Shown: positions 36,978 through 46,249, numbered from the stretch's first letter. The stretch: DNA of 64,000 nucleotides from Verrucomicrobia bacterium LP2A (GCA_000526255.1 JAFS01000002.1:682001-746000); one strand, 5' to 3'. Notes: generated by a model from the sequence alone, not told the origin. Numbers and translations are program-made.

Positions 36978-37007
36978 GTTGTCGCTGACAACGGCTTCGC
37001 CTATCAT
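36978..37007 (+). promoter_or_regulatory. Promoter with overlapping palindrome upstream of the RND pump
   Basis: TTGTCG (36979-36984), 17 bases and TATCAT (37002-37007) form a good promoter 45 bases before the pump gene. The perfect inverted repeat GTTGTC-GCT-GACAAC (36978-36992) covers the minus-35 element, where a repressor would block RNA polymerase. No regulator gene lies next to it. The 190 bases before this site, back to the divergent gene, show nothing else I can name. Confidence 0.5.
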
Positions 37008-37051
37008 CTCTTGACGAGAAGAGCCTTCGCAAGGCAGCAAGGGAGTCGGAA

Positions 37052-40000
37052 ATGTGGCTCGTTCGTACCGCCCTCAAGAAACCCTATACGATTGGGGTGC
37101 TTGCGATCCTGATCCTCTTTCTCGGGTTTTTCGCCATCCGAAAAACGCCCACCGACATCTTCCCGGAGATCGACATTCCGGTCGTGATCATCGCTTGGCA
37201 GTACCTGGGCCTGGTGCCGACCGACATGACCAACTACATCACGACCTTCAGCGACTACCAGATCGCCAACTTTGTCGATGGGGTAAAGCGGGTCGAGTCG
37301 AACGTCTTCTTCGGCTTTTCGGTCACGAAGGTCTATTTCCAGCCGAACGTCAACATTTCCATGGCCGTCGCCGAGATCACGGCGGTTCTCCAACCGCTCA
37401 TCAAGCGGATGCCGCCGGGGACTACGCCTCCGTTGATCTTTCGCTTCAATGCCTCCTCGGTTCCGGTCGTCCAGATCGCCGTCTCCAGTCCCGTCCTCTC
37501 AGAATCGAAGCTCTATGATTACACGGTCTGGCAGCTCCGCCGGGACCTCCTGGCGGTGCGTGGAACTCTTCTCATTCCCCCGTGGGGCGGCATCGTGCGG
37601 TGGATGACCGTGGACTGTGATCCCAACCAGCTCTTAGCCCGGGGCTTGACGGCCCAGGATCTGCTGAACGTCGTCAACGGGCAGGTGATCGACTACCCGT
37701 CGGGAGACGTGAAGATTGGGGAGCGCGACTATTTTGTCACCCTCAACAACGTTCCGAAAGACATCTTCGAGGTGAACAACTTCCCGGTGAAGCTCGTCCC
37801 GGATCCGAACACCTCGGTCGTCCGGAAGAACATCAACGACCGCGTCGTCTACGTGCGCGACATTGCCAATGTCCACGACGGCGGAGTGCCGCAATGGAAC
37901 CTGGTCCGGCTCAACGGACGGCACGGGGTTCTGATGACGGCGCTCAAGATCGCCGGGGGCTCCACCATCCAGATCATCGACCAGATCAAGGCGCTTCTGC
38001 CCGAGATCCGCCGGGCCAATCCGCAGATCGAGATCCGGGAGCTCTTCGACCAGTCGGTTTACGTGGAGGCGGCGATCAAGGGGGTGGTCAGCGAGGCGGG
38101 GAGCGCAGCGTTCCTGACAGGGGTCATGATCTTTCTCTTCCTGGGGAGCTTCCGGACGACTTTGATCGTCGTGACCTCGATTCCGCTCTGCATCCTTCTG
38201 GCGCTCTTCGTGCTCAGCAGCCTGGGGCATACCCTCAATCTGATGACCCTCGGGGGGCTTGCGCTCGCGGTCGGAATCCTGGTGGACGATGCAACGGTAG
38301 CGATCGAGAACATTCACAGAAATCTCCAGTTGGGAAAGCCCTTCCGGCAAGCGATCCTCGATGGGAGCCAGGAGATTGCTGCACCCGCGTTCATGGCGAC
38401 TCTTTCCATTTCCGTCGTTTTCACTTCGGTCATCTTCCTCGAAGGCCCGCCCCGCTTTTTGTTCATCCCGATGGCGCTGGCCGTCGTCTTCGCGATGCTC
38501 TTCTCGTATTTTCTCTCCCGGACCCTCGTTCCCGCGATGGCGGTGCTCTTGCTGCGCGAGGAATCCGAAGGCGCTGAAGAGGCACGGGGCTCGGCCATGC
38601 AGCGATTCAACGCAGCATTCAACCGAGCGTTCGATGCGCTCCGCGAACGGTACGCACGAATCCTCGCCTTCCTTCTCGCTCATCGCCAGCGCGTCTTCGA
38701 GACCGCGGCCATGCTCGTGCTCGTGAGCCTGGCGGTGGCGTTCTGGGTGGGTCGTGACTTCTTCCCGGTCGCCGACGCGGGGCTCTTGCGACTCCATGTC
38801 TATGCGCCTACCGGGACTCGGATCGAGGTCACGGAAGGAATTTTCGCCGATGTGGAAAAGACCATTCGGGAAGTCATTCCTCCCGAAGAGTTGCAGACGG
38901 TCGTCGATAACATGGGAATCCCGATCTACTTCATGTCGACGCTCGCACTTTCCGATTCGATGAACGAAGGGGTCTTCGACGGCGAGATCTTCATTCAGCT
39001 CCAGGAGCGACACCGTCCGACCGCTCAGTATGCCAAGCGCCTGCGGGATCTCCTTCCGAAGCGATTTCCCAGCTGCGAATTCTTTTTCCAGCCGGCGGAT
39101 ATGGTCAACGAGGTGCTGAATTTCGGGATCGCCGCTCCCATCGACATCCACGTCAGCGGCCTGGATCTCGACCTCGCCTATAAGTTCGCCGCCGAGATCC
39201 GCGATCGGGTCCGAGCGGTGCCTGGGGCGGTCGACGTCCATATCCACCAGCGAATCGATTATCCCACCTTACATCTCGAAATCGATCGAGTTCGCGCGGT
39301 CGAAATGGGGCTCAAGCAGGTGGACATCACCAACAACGTCCTCAACAATCTCTCCAGCAGCTTCATGGTCAGCCCGACCTACTGGGTCGATCCGCGAACG
39401 ACCATCAACTATCCATTCCTGGTCTTCACCCAGCAGAGAAAGATCTCCTCGATCAACGATCTTCTGAACATGACGCTGGCTCCCACGACGACGGAGACGG
39501 TTCCTCCGGCCGCGTCGACGCAGACCCTCCTCGGAAACGTTCAGAATGCGGAGCTGCTGGCGAACGTGGCCCAGTTAACGGAAACGCTCCAACCGGCCAT
39601 GATGAGCCGCTCTACCATGAAACCGGTCTTCGACGTCTTGGCGAACGTCCAAGGCCGGGATTTGGCGGGGGTGGCGGCGGAGATTGAAAAGATTCTGCGA
39701 GACGTGCGGCACAGGCTGCCTCCCCTCTATCGGGCCGAGGTCATGGGCCAGGTGGTCAGCATGCACGATGCGTTCGCCCAGCTCGGGTTCGGCGTCCTGT
39801 TCGCCGTCGTGCTCGTCTACCTGCTGCTGGTCACGAATTTTCAATCCTGGAGGGAGCCCTTCATCATCCTCTCGGTCCTGCCGATCGGAGCTTGCGGGAT
39901 CATCTGGATGCTCTTCTTGACGGGAACTACCTTCAGCGTGCCCGCCTTGATGGGCACGCTCATGACGGTCGGGGTGGCCAGCTCCAACAGCATCCTGTTG

Positions 40001-40279
40001 ATCACCTTTGCCAATCAGCGCATGGCGCAGGGATTGACGGCGGTCGACGCGGCCGTGGAAGCTGGCAGAATCCGGCTCCGCCCCGTCTTGATGACGGCCG
40101 GAGCGATGATCGTGGGAATGCTTCCAATGGCTTTGGGAGTGGCGGAAGGAGGTGAGCAGTATGCTCCTCTGGGACGCGCCGTTATTGGAGGATTGGTCTT
40201 CGCAACCGTCGGCACGTTGATCTTCGTCCCTACCGTCTTCGCCTCGATTCGGAGCCGGGAGGCTGGGAACCGGCGGTAA
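37052..40279 (+). CDS. RND-family efflux transporter, inner-membrane pump
   Basis: 1075 residues, full length, with the twelve-helix, two-periplasmic-loop plan of AcrB/CzcA pumps. Helix 4 carries the proton-relay pair in GILVDDATVAIENIHRN (Asp-Asp near 412). In helix 10 the lysine of AcrB is absent (GVASSNSILLITFANQR), as in other non-HAE1 branches, so it is not a classical multidrug pump. Conserved PTDIFPEIDIPVV follows helix 1. Substrate unknown. It is followed 17 bases later by its periplasmic adaptor; no outer-membrane channel gene is adjacent. Confidence 0.88.
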   Translation: MWLVRTALKKPYTIGVLAILILFLGFFAIRKTPTDIFPEIDIPVVIIAWQYLGLVPTDMTNYITTFSDYQIANFVDGVKRVESNVFFGFSVTKVYFQPNVNISMAVAEITAVLQPLIKRMPPGTTPPLIFRFNASSVPVVQIAVSSPVLSESKLYDYTVWQLRRDLLAVRGTLLIPPWGGIVRWMTVDCDPNQLLARGLTAQDLLNVVNGQVIDYPSGDVKIGERDYFVTLNNVPKDIFEVNNFPVKLVPDPNTSVVRKNINDRVVYVRDIANVHDGGVPQWNLVRLNGRHGVLMTALKIAGGSTIQIIDQIKALLPEIRRANPQIEIRELFDQSVYVEAAIKGVVSEAGSAAFLTGVMIFLFLGSFRTTLIVVTSIPLCILLALFVLSSLGHTLNLMTLGGLALAVGILVDDATVAIENIHRNLQLGKPFRQAILDGSQEIAAPAFMATLSISVVFTSVIFLEGPPRFLFIPMALAVVFAMLFSYFLSRTLVPAMAVLLLREESEGAEEARGSAMQRFNAAFNRAFDALRERYARILAFLLAHRQRVFETAAMLVLVSLAVAFWVGRDFFPVADAGLLRLHVYAPTGTRIEVTEGIFADVEKTIREVIPPEELQTVVDNMGIPIYFMSTLALSDSMNEGVFDGEIFIQLQERHRPTAQYAKRLRDLLPKRFPSCEFFFQPADMVNEVLNFGIAAPIDIHVSGLDLDLAYKFAAEIRDRVRAVPGAVDVHIHQRIDYPTLHLEIDRVRAVEMGLKQVDITNNVLNNLSSSFMVSPTYWVDPRTTINYPFLVFTQQRKISSINDLLNMTLAPTTTETVPPAASTQTLLGNVQNAELLANVAQLTETLQPAMMSRSTMKPVFDVLANVQGRDLAGVAAEIEKILRDVRHRLPPLYRAEVMGQVVSMHDAFAQLGFGVLFAVVLVYLLLVTNFQSWREPFIILSVLPIGACGIIWMLFLTGTTFSVPALMGTLMTVGVASSNSILLITFANQRMAQGLTAVDAAVEAGRIRLRPVLMTAGAMIVGMLPMALGVAEGGEQYAPLGRAVIGGLVFATVGTLIFVPTVFASIRSREAGNRR

Positions 40280-40296
40280 CCCAAAAAGGAGAGAAG

Positions 40297-41532
40297 TTGC
40301 GGAAAGAACCGGCATCGCATCAGCGTATTCTCCTGCGGTTTGTGCCCGCTTTGCGGCCGGGAGGCCTACCGGCATTCTGGGGGCGGTTCCTCAGGTCCGT
40401 GGCCGGGATTGCGCGGAGGCGGCATCCCGGCTGGATCGTGGGCGCCATACTGGTCTTCTTGTTCGCGGTCGGGCTGGTGAAGCGGGCCATCGATTGGACG
40501 GCCCTGCAGCGGGTCGTTGCGGAGAGCAAGAGGATCTACGTGGAGCTGGTCACCCCGGAACCGACGCCCGCTTCTCTCCCTCTGGCCTTGCCGGGCACAA
40601 CACAGGGCTTCTATGAGACGCCGATCTGGGCTCGGGTCAGCGGATATGTTAAGAGGTGGTATCATGATATCGGAGAGCGAGTGAACGAAGGGGATCTGCT
40701 CTGCGAGATCGACGCGCCGGAAGTCGACCACACCGTGTCGAACTTGAGAGCAAAGGCCGACATCGCCCGAATCAACTACGATCGCTGGAAGGCGCTGGTG
40801 CGAACCAGGGCCGTCTCGCAGGAGGAATACGATGTCCAGCGAACCGGGTACGACGCGGCCCTTGCGGAGCTCAACCGGTGGATCGAATGGCAGAAGTTCG
40901 AAAGGGTGACCGCTCCCTTTGCGGGCGTAATTACGGCTCGAAACATCGACATCGGAACCCTCGTCGCGGGCCAGGGCGAATTTCCCTTCGGGGCGCTGCG
41001 ACAGCTCTATCGGATGGCGCAAATCTCGCTTTTGCGCATCTACGTCGCGGTGCCCCAGTCCTACTCCTTCGCTGTCAAAGAGGGGATGGCGGCGAAGGTG
41101 ATGATCCCGGAGATGCCAAACGAGAGCCGGAATGCTCTCGTCGTCCGTACCGCGATGGGGCTCGAGTCGGCCTCGCGCACCCTTCTCACCGAAGTCGACC
41201 TGCCCAATCCCGATCAGAAGCTCTTGCCGGGTCTCTACGTGCTGGTCACTTTCCAAGTCCCAAGCCGGGCTCCCTTCACCCTGCCGGTCAACACGGTCTT
41301 CGATCGGCCCGATGGCCATTATATTGTCGTCGTCGATGCGTCTGATCGGTGTCATCTCCGGAAGGTTGATCTCGGGAATAACGACGGATACAAGGTTGAG
41401 ATTCAATCCGGCATCCAGGCGGGGGAGCGAGTGGTCTTGAGCCCCCCGGACCGCGGGAAAACGGAGGGGGCCACCGTCACGGTTGTCTCGGTGCGGGAAA
41501 GCCCTCGGCCAAAGGCCGAAGGGAAGAAGTAG
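40297..41532 (+). CDS. RND efflux periplasmic adaptor (membrane fusion protein)
   Basis: 411 residues: membrane anchor at about 47-64, a split lipoyl-like domain (ARVSGYVKRWYHDIGERVNEGDLLCEID and later VTAPFAGVITARNIDIG), an alpha-hairpin between them and beta-barrel/membrane-proximal domains after. It links the pump to an outer-membrane channel. The start is TTG at 40297, supported by AAAGGAGAG ending four bases upstream. The pump precedes it by 17 bases. Confidence 0.87.
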   Translation: MRKEPASHQRILLRFVPALRPGGLPAFWGRFLRSVAGIARRRHPGWIVGAILVFLFAVGLVKRAIDWTALQRVVAESKRIYVELVTPEPTPASLPLALPGTTQGFYETPIWARVSGYVKRWYHDIGERVNEGDLLCEIDAPEVDHTVSNLRAKADIARINYDRWKALVRTRAVSQEEYDVQRTGYDAALAELNRWIEWQKFERVTAPFAGVITARNIDIGTLVAGQGEFPFGALRQLYRMAQISLLRIYVAVPQSYSFAVKEGMAAKVMIPEMPNESRNALVVRTAMGLESASRTLLTEVDLPNPDQKLLPGLYVLVTFQVPSRAPFTLPVNTVFDRPDGHYIVVVDASDRCHLRKVDLGNNDGYKVEIQSGIQAGERVVLSPPDRGKTEGATVTVVSVRESPRPKAEGKK

Positions 41533-41560
41533 GGACCCGAGCTTGCGCTGTCCGAGAAGG

Positions 41561-41634
41561 GGGTCTGTAGCTCAATCGGTAAGAGCAGGGGACTCATAAT
41601 CCCTTGGATGCGGGTTCGACTCCCGCCGGACCCA
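41561..41634 (+). tRNA. tRNA-Ile2 (anticodon CAT, lysidine-modified) or tRNA-Met
   Basis: A complete 74-nt cloverleaf: acceptor GGGTCTG/CGGACCC, D arm GCTC/GAGC, anticodon stem GGGGA/TCCCT with loop CTCATAA, T arm GCGGG-TTCGACT-CCCGC, discriminator A; no CCA is encoded. The anticodon is CAT. The bases around it (GACTCATAATC, then CTTGG in the variable region) are like those of minor isoleucine tRNA rather than elongator or initiator methionine tRNA, so it is probably the TilS substrate that reads AUA. Confidence 0.88.
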
Positions 41635-41674
41635 CATTAGAGGGAGCGCGGAAGCAGGGCGCTCTTGCGGCAGG

Positions 41675-42253
41675 CTACGGCACCACAGTCAAGGAGGTAG
41701 CCGCGGTGACCTCGGGATACCCGGCCAGGGTCATCTCGACGCGGTAGGTCCCCGGAGAGAGCGGACGGTCGAGGTCCTGGACGGGCAATACATCCGTAAA
41801 CGTCAGGGAATCGCCCGGGTCGAGCATCGACATCCCCTCGACGGAGAGAAACTCCTTATCCTCTGACCAGACGTAGATCGGCTGGTTCGCTGCGTCGCGC
41901 AGCACAAAATTGTAGCGCTGAGCATTGGGAAAGTTAAACAAGTAGGTTCGCTTCCCCTTGTTCAAGACCTGAAAGGTGAGCCGTATCGTAGCCGAGTCGA
42001 GCCGATCGTGGAGCAAAGCTAGGGAAAACGGATTCCGCTCGACCTGCAGGCGCGCTTCTACGTTGCGAAAATTGACCTGGTTTGCCTTTTCGATTCGCTT
42101 CGGGTCTCCAAAGCGAAACGAAAAAGGGCTCCAATGCTTCCTCGGCGTATCGTCGATGATGTTGGGATGGGTGTTCTTGCTCGGGCTTACGTCGATGCTC
42201 CATGCCGGAAGCACGGCGAGCAACGAGGTGAGCAGCACGATCGCGCGTTTCAA
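41675..42253 (-). CDS. Secreted BsuPI-domain protein
   Basis: 192 residues: signal peptide (IVLLTSLLAVLPAWS), a short linker and an immunoglobulin-like BsuPI domain (intracellular proteinase inhibitor family). Typical positions are TIRLTFQVLNKGKRTYLFNF, QRYNFVLRDAANQPIYVWS and LDPGDSLTFTDVLP. BsuPI of Bacillus inhibits a protease; most homologues are exported and of unknown role. It stands alone between the tRNA and pgsA. Confidence 0.7.
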   Translation of the reverse strand: MKRAIVLLTSLLAVLPAWSIDVSPSKNTHPNIIDDTPRKHWSPFSFRFGDPKRIEKANQVNFRNVEARLQVERNPFSLALLHDRLDSATIRLTFQVLNKGKRTYLFNFPNAQRYNFVLRDAANQPIYVWSEDKEFLSVEGMSMLDPGDSLTFTDVLPVQDLDRPLSPGTYRVEMTLAGYPEVTAATSLTVVP

Positions 42254-42362
42254 CAGGATAAAGTTTACTTCGTCCGAAGCCGGCGTCGAATGGTTTCTTT
42301 AGCGCCCCACCGCAGGTTTCTCTTGCTCGTGGGGGTAGATCGGAGGCTTACTGCGATGAGCG

Positions 42363-43028
42363 GTGGCGACTGCCAAACAGTGGAACCTCCCGAACCAGAT
42401 CAGTCTGGCAAGGCTCTGCATCTGCGGGCTCTTCGTCGCGGATGTCAGCGTGCCTTGGCACTATTCCACTACGACGGCGCTGGTGCTTTTCGCTGTGGGG
42501 AGCCTCACGGATTGGGTGGACGGTTGGATCGCGCGGAGGAATAACCTCGTCAGCGATTTGGGGAAGCTTCTCGATCCCCTCGCCGACAAGATTTTGATCT
42601 GCGCCGCCTTCCTGGTTTTGCTCGAGCGTGGAGCCGTTCCTCTTTGGGTTGTGGTCGTCATCATGGCTCGGGAGTTTCTCGTCACGGGGTTGCGTGCATT
42701 GATGGCCGCGCGAGGCGCGGTCCTTGCGGCCGCATCGTCAGGGAAGTGGAAGACCTTGGCGCAAATGCTCTACGTTCTCCTGGTGCTGACGCAGATGACC
42801 CTAGCGGAGCTGGGGGGTGGAAAGCAGACGGCGATCCCGCCGCTGCAAGCTCTCGCGAGCGTACTCCTCTGGCTGGCCGTAGCGATCACCTTTGCCTCAG
42901 GCGTGCTCTACTTTTATCGTTGCCGCGCCCTGGTTTTTTCGGGAGAAAGCGTGACAGAAGGAGGGGAAGAAGGCCTTGGTTGCCGACGATATTCGTCCAG
43001 CTCGGGGAGGCGGATGGCCCGCTCTTAA
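42363..43028 (+). CDS. pgsA: CDP-diacylglycerol-glycerol-3-phosphate 3-phosphatidyltransferase
   Basis: Makes phosphatidylglycerol phosphate, the committed step to PG and cardiolipin, in the inner membrane. The CDP-alcohol phosphotransferase motif is complete: Asp53-Gly54-x2-Ala57-Arg58-x8-Gly67-x3-Asp71-x3-Asp75. Several membrane helices follow. 221 residues; the last 25 are probably beyond the core. The GTG start gives the family N-terminus (WNLPNQISLARL). Its end overlaps the next gene by about 50 bases. Confidence 0.9.
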   Translation: MATAKQWNLPNQISLARLCICGLFVADVSVPWHYSTTTALVLFAVGSLTDWVDGWIARRNNLVSDLGKLLDPLADKILICAAFLVLLERGAVPLWVVVVIMAREFLVTGLRALMAARGAVLAAASSGKWKTLAQMLYVLLVLTQMTLAELGGGKQTAIPPLQALASVLLWLAVAITFASGVLYFYRCRALVFSGESVTEGGEEGLGCRRYSSSSGRRMARS

Positions 43029-43611
43029 GGAGGCGGAGCCGATCGTCCGGGCTTTAGGAAAGGGATGGCAGACGCTGATTCTTCGAAAAGGGGGAATTGC
43101 CGAAGGGCGCGGCGGCTTCACGGCAAACCATTCCGATTTCTGGCTCTTGCCCACTCGTTTTCATGCCCAGTCCGACAAGATCCGTCCGGAATTCCGCTTC
43201 CTGGCGGAAGAGCGAGAACGAGGGGGGCCAGAGGAAGTGGAGCTGCAATTCGTGGCCAAGCTTCTCTGGTCGCGGTTTCTCGCGGATTGGGAGAGCGTCC
43301 GCCGGCTCGTCGTTTTTCAGCTCTGGGAGGAAGAGCTGCTTCGGGAGAGATTTGCCTACGGAGCAAAAGAGGGGTTACATCTCTTGCTGGTGCGCATCTA
43401 CCAGAGCCGGAAAGCGGCCTGTCCTTGGGAGCGTAGCCTGGCGGGATGCCGCTCTTGGGTGACGTTGGGGCATCCGTGGAGCGACCGGTTGGTTCCGGTG
43501 GTTTCCGATGAGGAATTCGTCTCGCGGGAACGGGAGGTGCTGATCGCGATTGAGGGCGGGATGAGGGAAGAGACGGAACGCACCGGAGGAAAAGAGGGAG
43601 AAGAGAAATGA
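42976..43611 (+). CDS. DUF1802 family protein
   Basis: 211 residues. The N-terminal segment KEAEPIVRALGKGWQTLILRKGGIAEGRGGF and later FWLLPTRFHAQSDKIRPEF (given in parts) are the DUF1802 pattern; function is not known. The TTG at 42976 is the furthest start and overlaps pgsA; a start closer to 43030 would also keep the whole domain. A four-base overlap couples it to the LAB_N gene. Confidence 0.7.
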   Translation: MVADDIRPARGGGWPALKEAEPIVRALGKGWQTLILRKGGIAEGRGGFTANHSDFWLLPTRFHAQSDKIRPEFRFLAEERERGGPEEVELQFVAKLLWSRFLADWESVRRLVVFQLWEEELLRERFAYGAKEGLHLLLVRIYQSRKAACPWERSLAGCRSWVTLGHPWSDRLVPVVSDEEFVSREREVLIAIEGGMREETERTGGKEGEEK

Positions 43612-43970
43612 GCACGCTTTTCTTGGCCGACATCTCCTGGTTGGGAGTGCACTGGAGCCTCATGAAGGTGATCGGGTGGGCCGGCAACCTGCTTTTCTTC
43701 TCGCGCTTCGTCATTCAGTGGCTGGCCACCGAGCGAAAGAGGACCGTGGTCATCCCGGTGGCCTTCTGGTACTGCAGTCTGGGAGGTTCGCTGCTGCTCT
43801 TGATCTACGCGCTTTCGCGGCGGGACTCGGTGTTCGTCTTCGCCTACCTCTTCACCTGGATTCCCTATATCCGGAACCTCTACTTTGCTCATCGGGAGCG
43901 ACGGTTGAACATCGCCCCCGTCTCGGCTTCATCGGAGGCCGAAACGGTCGCGCCTCCCGCAGGGCAATAG
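43608..43970 (+). CDS. Lipid A biosynthesis N-terminal (LAB_N) domain membrane protein
   Basis: 120 residues, about three membrane helices. The pattern MKVIGWAGNLLFFSRFVIQW and TYLFTWIPYIRNLYFAHR-like end (here YLFTWIPYIRNLYFAH) is the LAB_N domain, found at the start of some lipid-A glycosyltransferase-associated proteins or alone. It may help move or modify lipid-linked sugars; exact role unknown. Overlaps the DUF1802 gene by four bases and converges on the aldo/keto reductase. Confidence 0.75.
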   Translation: MSTLFLADISWLGVHWSLMKVIGWAGNLLFFSRFVIQWLATERKRTVVIPVAFWYCSLGGSLLLLIYALSRRDSVFVFAYLFTWIPYIRNLYFAHRERRLNIAPVSASSEAETVAPPAGQ

Positions 43971-44009
43971 CGGAGAGCCGCCCTGGGCTCCTCGCTAGTC
44001 CGGAGGCTG

Positions 44010-45029
44010 CTACTCCGACAGAGCCGGAGTCATGGTGCCTTTGTAGGCTTCCCGGGGCTCTTCGATTCCGAAGTTCCCGGCGAGGAGCGCGTCAATTCGG
44101 TCGAGCTCGTTCCGGGAAAGGGGAGGGGCATCGGGGGCTGCGGCGAACTCCTCGAGCTGCTCCATCGTGTAGATGTTGGGGAGGCAGGAGAGAATGCGCG
44201 GCTCGCAGAGAATCCACTGCAGGGCGGCTTGCCCCAAGGTTCTCCCGGGCGCTTCTAGAAAGCGGAGCTGCTCGACCTTCTTGAGGCCGTTCGGGAGCCA
44301 ATGGGCCGGCCGATGATTGCGATGGTCTCCCTTCGGAAAGATTGTGTCGGTGGTGTATCTTCCTTCGAGCAGGCCGCTCGAGTGAGGCACGCGGACGAGA
44401 AAGCGCGGGCTCAGGTCCGGAGCCGCGTCCATGAGCGGCCGCCCGGGGAAAGGCTCGAGGAGATTGTAGATGTGTTGGACCACGTGAGGCCTGCGGCGCC
44501 GGAGTGCTTCGATCCCTTCATAGAGCCAGCCGATCGCCGGTCCGAGAGCGATGCCGTAGGAGCGAATCTTGCCTTCCTGGCGGAGCGTTTCGAGCAGTGC
44601 CCAGATCCGGTCGTCCTGGATGTGCTCCATCCGGATATTGTGGAGCTGAATGTTGTCGATTGTCTCCCGACGGAGGCGGCGCAGGGAGCTTTCGACAGCC
44701 TCCCGGAGGAAGCCCTCGGAAAAGTTATGGGGGAGTTCGCGCTGGCCGCGACTGCGGGCAGGACCCGAAAAATCATACCCGACCTTGGTAGCGATCACCA
44801 CCTCGCGGGGATCGTGGTCGAAGGCCTTGCCGAGCAATTCCTCTCCGTATCCATGTCCGTAGACATCGGCCGTGTCGAAAAAGTTGACTCCTAGATCGAG
44901 CGCTCGGTGCAGAAAGGCGAGCGCCTGCTTTTCCGTATATTCCCCCCACCAACCGGTCGAAAGCGTCCAGACGCCAAAGCCGACCTCGGAAACGTTTTGT
45001 CCCGTCTCGGGCAGCAACCGATACTTCAT
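44010..45029 (-). CDS. Aldo/keto reductase
   Basis: 339 residues forming a TIM barrel with an NADPH site. The catalytic tetrad is visible: Asp52 and Tyr57 in FFDTADVYGHG, Lys82 in VVIATKVGYD and His130 in NIQLHN. The substrate is unknown; relatives reduce sugars, aldehydes or oxidise L-glyceraldehyde 3-phosphate. ATG at 45029 gives the usual N-terminus (MKYRLLPETGQNVSEVGFG). It is divergent from nuoI and separates it from the rest of the nuo genes. Confidence 0.88.
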   Translation of the reverse strand: MKYRLLPETGQNVSEVGFGVWTLSTGWWGEYTEKQALAFLHRALDLGVNFFDTADVYGHGYGEELLGKAFDHDPREVVIATKVGYDFSGPARSRGQRELPHNFSEGFLREAVESSLRRLRRETIDNIQLHNIRMEHIQDDRIWALLETLRQEGKIRSYGIALGPAIGWLYEGIEALRRRRPHVVQHIYNLLEPFPGRPLMDAAPDLSPRFLVRVPHSSGLLEGRYTTDTIFPKGDHRNHRPAHWLPNGLKKVEQLRFLEAPGRTLGQAALQWILCEPRILSCLPNIYTMEQLEEFAAAPDAPPLSRNELDRIDALLAGNFGIEEPREAYKGTMTPALSE

Positions 45030-45108
45030 GTCTTTATCCTGAAGCAGCCTAGGGTGGGAGGAAAAGAAAAAAGGCTGACAGCAGATCCATTGCCGGTAGA
45101 GTAGCGTC

Positions 45109-45630
45109 ATGATCGTCGTTCGCAGGCCCGATCTCTCTTGGGTCGAGAAGCTCTATCTGCCTGGTTTCTGGGAGGGGTTGAGAATCACTTGGCGCCATTT
45201 CGTGGCTCGGCTCGCGGGGAAGACGCACGTCACTCTTCAATATCCGGAGGAGCGCCCACCGATCCCTCCCGGATACCGGGGCGCGCCCGTCCTGGTGAAG
45301 GATGAGGATGGCCGGGAAAAATGCGTGAGCTGTCAGCTCTGCGAGTTCATCTGCCCGCCGCGGGCGATCCGGATCGCACCGGGGGAGATTCCGGAAGATT
45401 CGCCCTACGCCAAGGTCGAGAAGGCGCCAAGGGAGTTTTGGATCGATATGACGCGCTGTATCTTTTGCGGCTACTGCGAGGAGGTCTGTCCGGAGGAGGC
45501 GATCTTCCTTCTGCCGCAAAACTACTCCTTGAACGGCCGGAGCCGCAGGGAGCTTCTTCACGACAAGGCCAAGCTCTACGAAATGGGGGGGGTCTTGCCG
45601 CTGCCGATTCGGAAGTGGGCGAACAAATAG
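45109..45630 (+). CDS. nuoI: NADH-quinone oxidoreductase subunit I
   Basis: Peripheral-arm subunit with two 4Fe-4S clusters that pass electrons to the quinone site. 173 residues with two complete ferredoxin motifs: Cys72, 75, 78, 82 (CVSCQLCEFICP) and Cys117, 120, 123, 127 (CIFCGYCEEVCP). First gene of nuoIJKLMN; nuoA-H are not upstream. A gap of 107 bases follows before nuoJ. Confidence 0.95.
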   Translation: MIVVRRPDLSWVEKLYLPGFWEGLRITWRHFVARLAGKTHVTLQYPEERPPIPPGYRGAPVLVKDEDGREKCVSCQLCEFICPPRAIRIAPGEIPEDSPYAKVEKAPREFWIDMTRCIFCGYCEEVCPEEAIFLLPQNYSLNGRSRRELLHDKAKLYEMGGVLPLPIRKWANK

Positions 45631-45737
45631 GCCCAACGCATCGGCGGGCACATGTCTCTGGAAAGCGGAGAGTTTTTCAGAATCGCTCTTGATTTTCTGT
45701 GGGGAGTCGCTAACCACGGAACAGTCAGAAAGAAAAG

Positions 45738-46229
45738 ATGGAAGGATTTTTGTTTTGGTTTGCGGCCCTGGTGCTCTTGGGGAGTGCTGTGGCAGTCATC
45801 GTCAATCGGAGCCCCGTCGCTTCGGCGTTGAGCTTGGTTACCATGATTCTCGCGCTGGCCGGACTCTTCGGTCTCCTGGGGGCCTACTTTCTGGCCGCCG
45901 TCCAAGTCTGGGTCTATGCTGGGGCGGTCATGGTCCTTTTCCTCTTCATCATCATGCTGCTCGATCTGAAGGCCGAAGAGGGGACCCCGCTCCGCCCGCT
46001 TGGCGTCGGAGCGGGACTGCTCATATTGGTCCTCCTCGGGGCCGGGTTCTGGAGGGCCATTCCGTCCTCCGCTTGGGAGGCGAACAGCGCCCGCGTCGCG
46101 GAAGCGAATGATGCGACGAGCATTGGGCACCTGCTCTTCGGTGCCTACGTGCTCCCGTTCGAGGCGGTGGGGCTGCTCCTCCTCGTCGCGATGGTTGGGG
46201 TGATCGTCTTGAGCAAGAAAGACGTGTAG
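45738..46229 (+). CDS. nuoJ: NADH-quinone oxidoreductase subunit J
   Basis: Membrane-arm subunit of Complex I, 163 residues with five hydrophobic helices. The central helix region VQVWVYAGAVMVLFLFIIMLL is the part of NuoJ that changes shape to couple quinone chemistry to proton pumping. It lies 20 bases before nuoK. Confidence 0.93.
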   Translation: MEGFLFWFAALVLLGSAVAVIVNRSPVASALSLVTMILALAGLFGLLGAYFLAAVQVWVYAGAVMVLFLFIIMLLDLKAEEGTPLRPLGVGAGLLILVLLGAGFWRAIPSSAWEANSARVAEANDATSIGHLLFGAYVLPFEAVGLLLLVAMVGVIVLSKKDV

Positions 46230-46249
46230 GAAAAACGGACGCATTGGGA

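Noticed and set aside
37634-39247. 537-codon open frame on the minus strand inside the RND pump gene
   Set aside because: Antisense shadow of a well-supported gene; Asp/His/Glu-rich without motifs.
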